NCBI GenBank assembly: GCA_016882345.1
Contig: VGQR01000070.1
Span: forward strand, 1 to 8,191
Origin: Cyanobacteria bacterium K_DeepCast_35m_m2_023
GTDB lineage: Bacteria; Cyanobacteriota; Cyanobacteriia; PCC-6307; Cyanobiaceae
Direction of reading: 5' to 3'
DNA: 8,191 nucleotides
Part shown: positions 7,496 to 8,191 of the stretch, one piece after another
How the letters are laid out: each line of letters starts with the position of its first letter
Numbering within the stretch: position 1 is the stretch's first letter
The notes under the pieces: model-generated
What the model saw: only the letters and a program-made list of their open reading frames with translations
Told to the model about the DNA's origin: nothing
Databases searched by the model: none
Translations under genes and position numbers: made by a program

Positions 7496-7537
7496 GCTGT
7501 ATTCATCGGGTTCGATGGCTGCGGTCATTCTTCGTCC

Positions 7538-7957
7538 GTGCTCGAAACCGCAACTGCTGCAAGCGATCTCAATCTGATCAGGTTCCTCAAGGCGATCCCC
7601 GATACCCGGATGCGGCGGGGCATCCGGATTCCGGCTTGGTACCTGCTGCTGGTGGCGGTGCTCGGGATCCTGAGCAAGTGCGAGAGCCTGCGCGATCTGG
7701 AGCGCTTTGCCCGGAGCCACCACGGCGTTCTCACCGAGACGCTCGGCATAGAGCTCAAGCGCCCGCCCTCAGATTCAGCTTTTCGCTACTTCTTCCTGCA
7801 GGTGGATGTGGCTTCCATCTGCGCGGCCATCCGTGACTGGACGCTGGCCCAGATCCTAGGCGGTGCAACGGATCTCGACCAGTTGGTCTGCGACGGCAAA
7901 ACGCTGCGCGGCTCGATCGAGTCGACCGCTGCTGGCGGATCTTTCACGCCCCATTGA
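7538..7957 (+). pseudogene. ISAs1-family transposase, N-terminal fragment
   Basis: The reading frame encodes the DDE_Tnp_1-associated N-terminal domain typical of ISAs1 transposases. Visible features are FLKAIPDTRMRRG (17-29), a hydrophobic LLLVAVLGILS segment (37-47), the PPSDSAFRYFF motif (76-86), and QLVCDGKTLRGS (115-126). The last of these carries the first catalytic Asp (Asp119). Family members run to about 350-400 residues. Here the frame loses resemblance after Gly-Gly-Ser (about 135) and stops four codons later, so the rest of the DDE catalytic domain is missing. It should be inactive. The GTG start at 7538 is the first credible start, and the frame is open upstream to a TGA at 7463 without an ATG. 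The cause could be a deletion, an insertion or a frameshift near 7943. No resemblance to the missing part was found downstream by eye. Confidence 0.85.
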
Positions 7958-8010
7958 TCCAAGGCACCTAAATGTTCTGTCTCAGCAGGTTGATGCTCCT
8001 ATGCATCGTC

Positions 8011-8028
8011 AAGCCCTTCTGGGCTTTT
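8011..8028 (+). terminator. Putative short intrinsic terminator
   Basis: AAGCCC (8011-8016) pairs with GGGCTT (8021-8026) around the tetraloop TTCT. The downstream arm runs straight into T residues (GGGCTTTT). The T-run is short and the stem only six pairs, so strength is likely modest. It is oriented to stop + strand transcription coming from the transposase remnant. The minus strand has no U-tract. Confidence 0.45.
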
Positions 8029-8134
8029 CCCGATTGGACGAGGACGATGGGCAAGCTCCGCAATCAGGTTGGCTGGGCCACTTCCCTGGGCAGCAGCCAG
8101 CCTGATCGGGGGACTGAGCACCCTGTCACCGATT

Positions 8135-8191
8135 TCATGCGCTCATGGCTGCCGGCCGCAATGACCCAGCCTGCAGCAGGCGGTAGACCTC
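8135..8191 (-). CDS. Possible C-terminus of a minus-strand gene entering from the right
   Basis: Reading leftward from the window edge, one frame gives 18 sense codons and then TGA. The codons (gag gtc tac cgc ctg ctg cag) have the strong G/C third-position bias of genes in this window and give EVYRLLQAGSLRPAAMSA. That is too short to assign a family. If real, the gene converges on the transposase remnant. A chance open frame of this length is common, so confidence is low. Confidence 0.2.
   Translation of the reverse strand, partial: EVYRLLQAGSLRPAAMSA

Larger units (their letters stand above)
7958..8191. other. Region without a confident gene, right edge of window
   Basis: A + frame opens at ATG 7972 and runs to the window end (at least 73 codons). 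Its composition (many Trp, Cys, Thr and Pro) resembles no family I know, and it runs through a terminator-like hairpin. A minus-strand frame at the extreme right looks more coding-like but is only 18 codons. The sequence could be insertion-sequence debris, flank of the truncated transposase, or an intergenic gap. Confidence 0.4.

Noticed and set aside
7504..7520. GGTTCGATGG resembling a tRNA T-loop
   Set aside because: No acceptor, D or anticodon stem can be built around it; it is part of a simple CATCG/CGATG hairpin.
7001..7723. 240-codon minus-strand frame opposite the DUF3307 gene and the transposase start
   Set aside because: Covers two + genes with recognisable families; its translation is compositionally like a GC-rich shadow.
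1..8191. CRISPR array, prophage or defence system
   Set aside because: No spaced direct repeats, integrase, phage structural genes or defence effector domains are visible on either strand.

Overview
The window is GC-rich, roughly 60% over the parts inspected, with strong G/C preference at third codon positions. It is densely packed on the + strand. The closest fit from gene content and protein style is a picocyanobacterium of the Synechococcus/Cyanobium type. This rests on family resemblance only; no rRNA or other taxonomic marker is present, and I did not see an exact cyanobacterial HIP1 palindrome (GCGATCGC).

Region 1 (1-6723) is a four-gene, co-directional, tightly coupled unit for exporting double-glycine-leader peptides. 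It is the NHLP/NHLM (nitrile hydratase-like leader peptide) bacteriocin-type export system. In order it encodes a small cNMP-binding-fold protein, a 914-aa ABC permease/ATPase without a working peptidase, a 373-aa HlyD-type membrane-fusion protein, and a 739-aa peptidase/permease/ATPase with an intact C39 cysteine protease domain. The genes are separated by 4 nt, a 4-nt ATGA overlap and 7 nt, so they are almost certainly one transcript. In the expected mechanism, the C39 domain removes the leader from a ribosomally made precursor, the two ABC half-transporters move the core peptide across the inner membrane, and the HlyD protein links them to the periplasm and an outer-membrane channel. No precursor peptide, modification enzyme or TolC-like protein is visible, so the cargo must be encoded elsewhere.

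Region 2 (6724-7009) is a spacer of about 290 bp with no recognisable gene. Region 3 (7010-7351) encodes a small DUF3307-family membrane protein. Region 4 (7352-7537) holds two tandem GC-rich hairpins and a doubtful hydrophobic mini-ORF. Region 5 (7538-7957) is the N-terminal third of an ISAs1-family transposase that ends abruptly after its DGKTLRGS motif, a broken insertion sequence. Region 6 (7958-8191) has no confident gene. It carries one terminator-like hairpin and possibly the last 18 codons of a minus-strand gene entering from the right edge.

The most interesting points are the orphan state of a complete exporter, the unusual cNMP-like protein that lacks the canonical phosphate-binding arginine, and the long non-peptidase N-terminal extension of the first ABC subunit.
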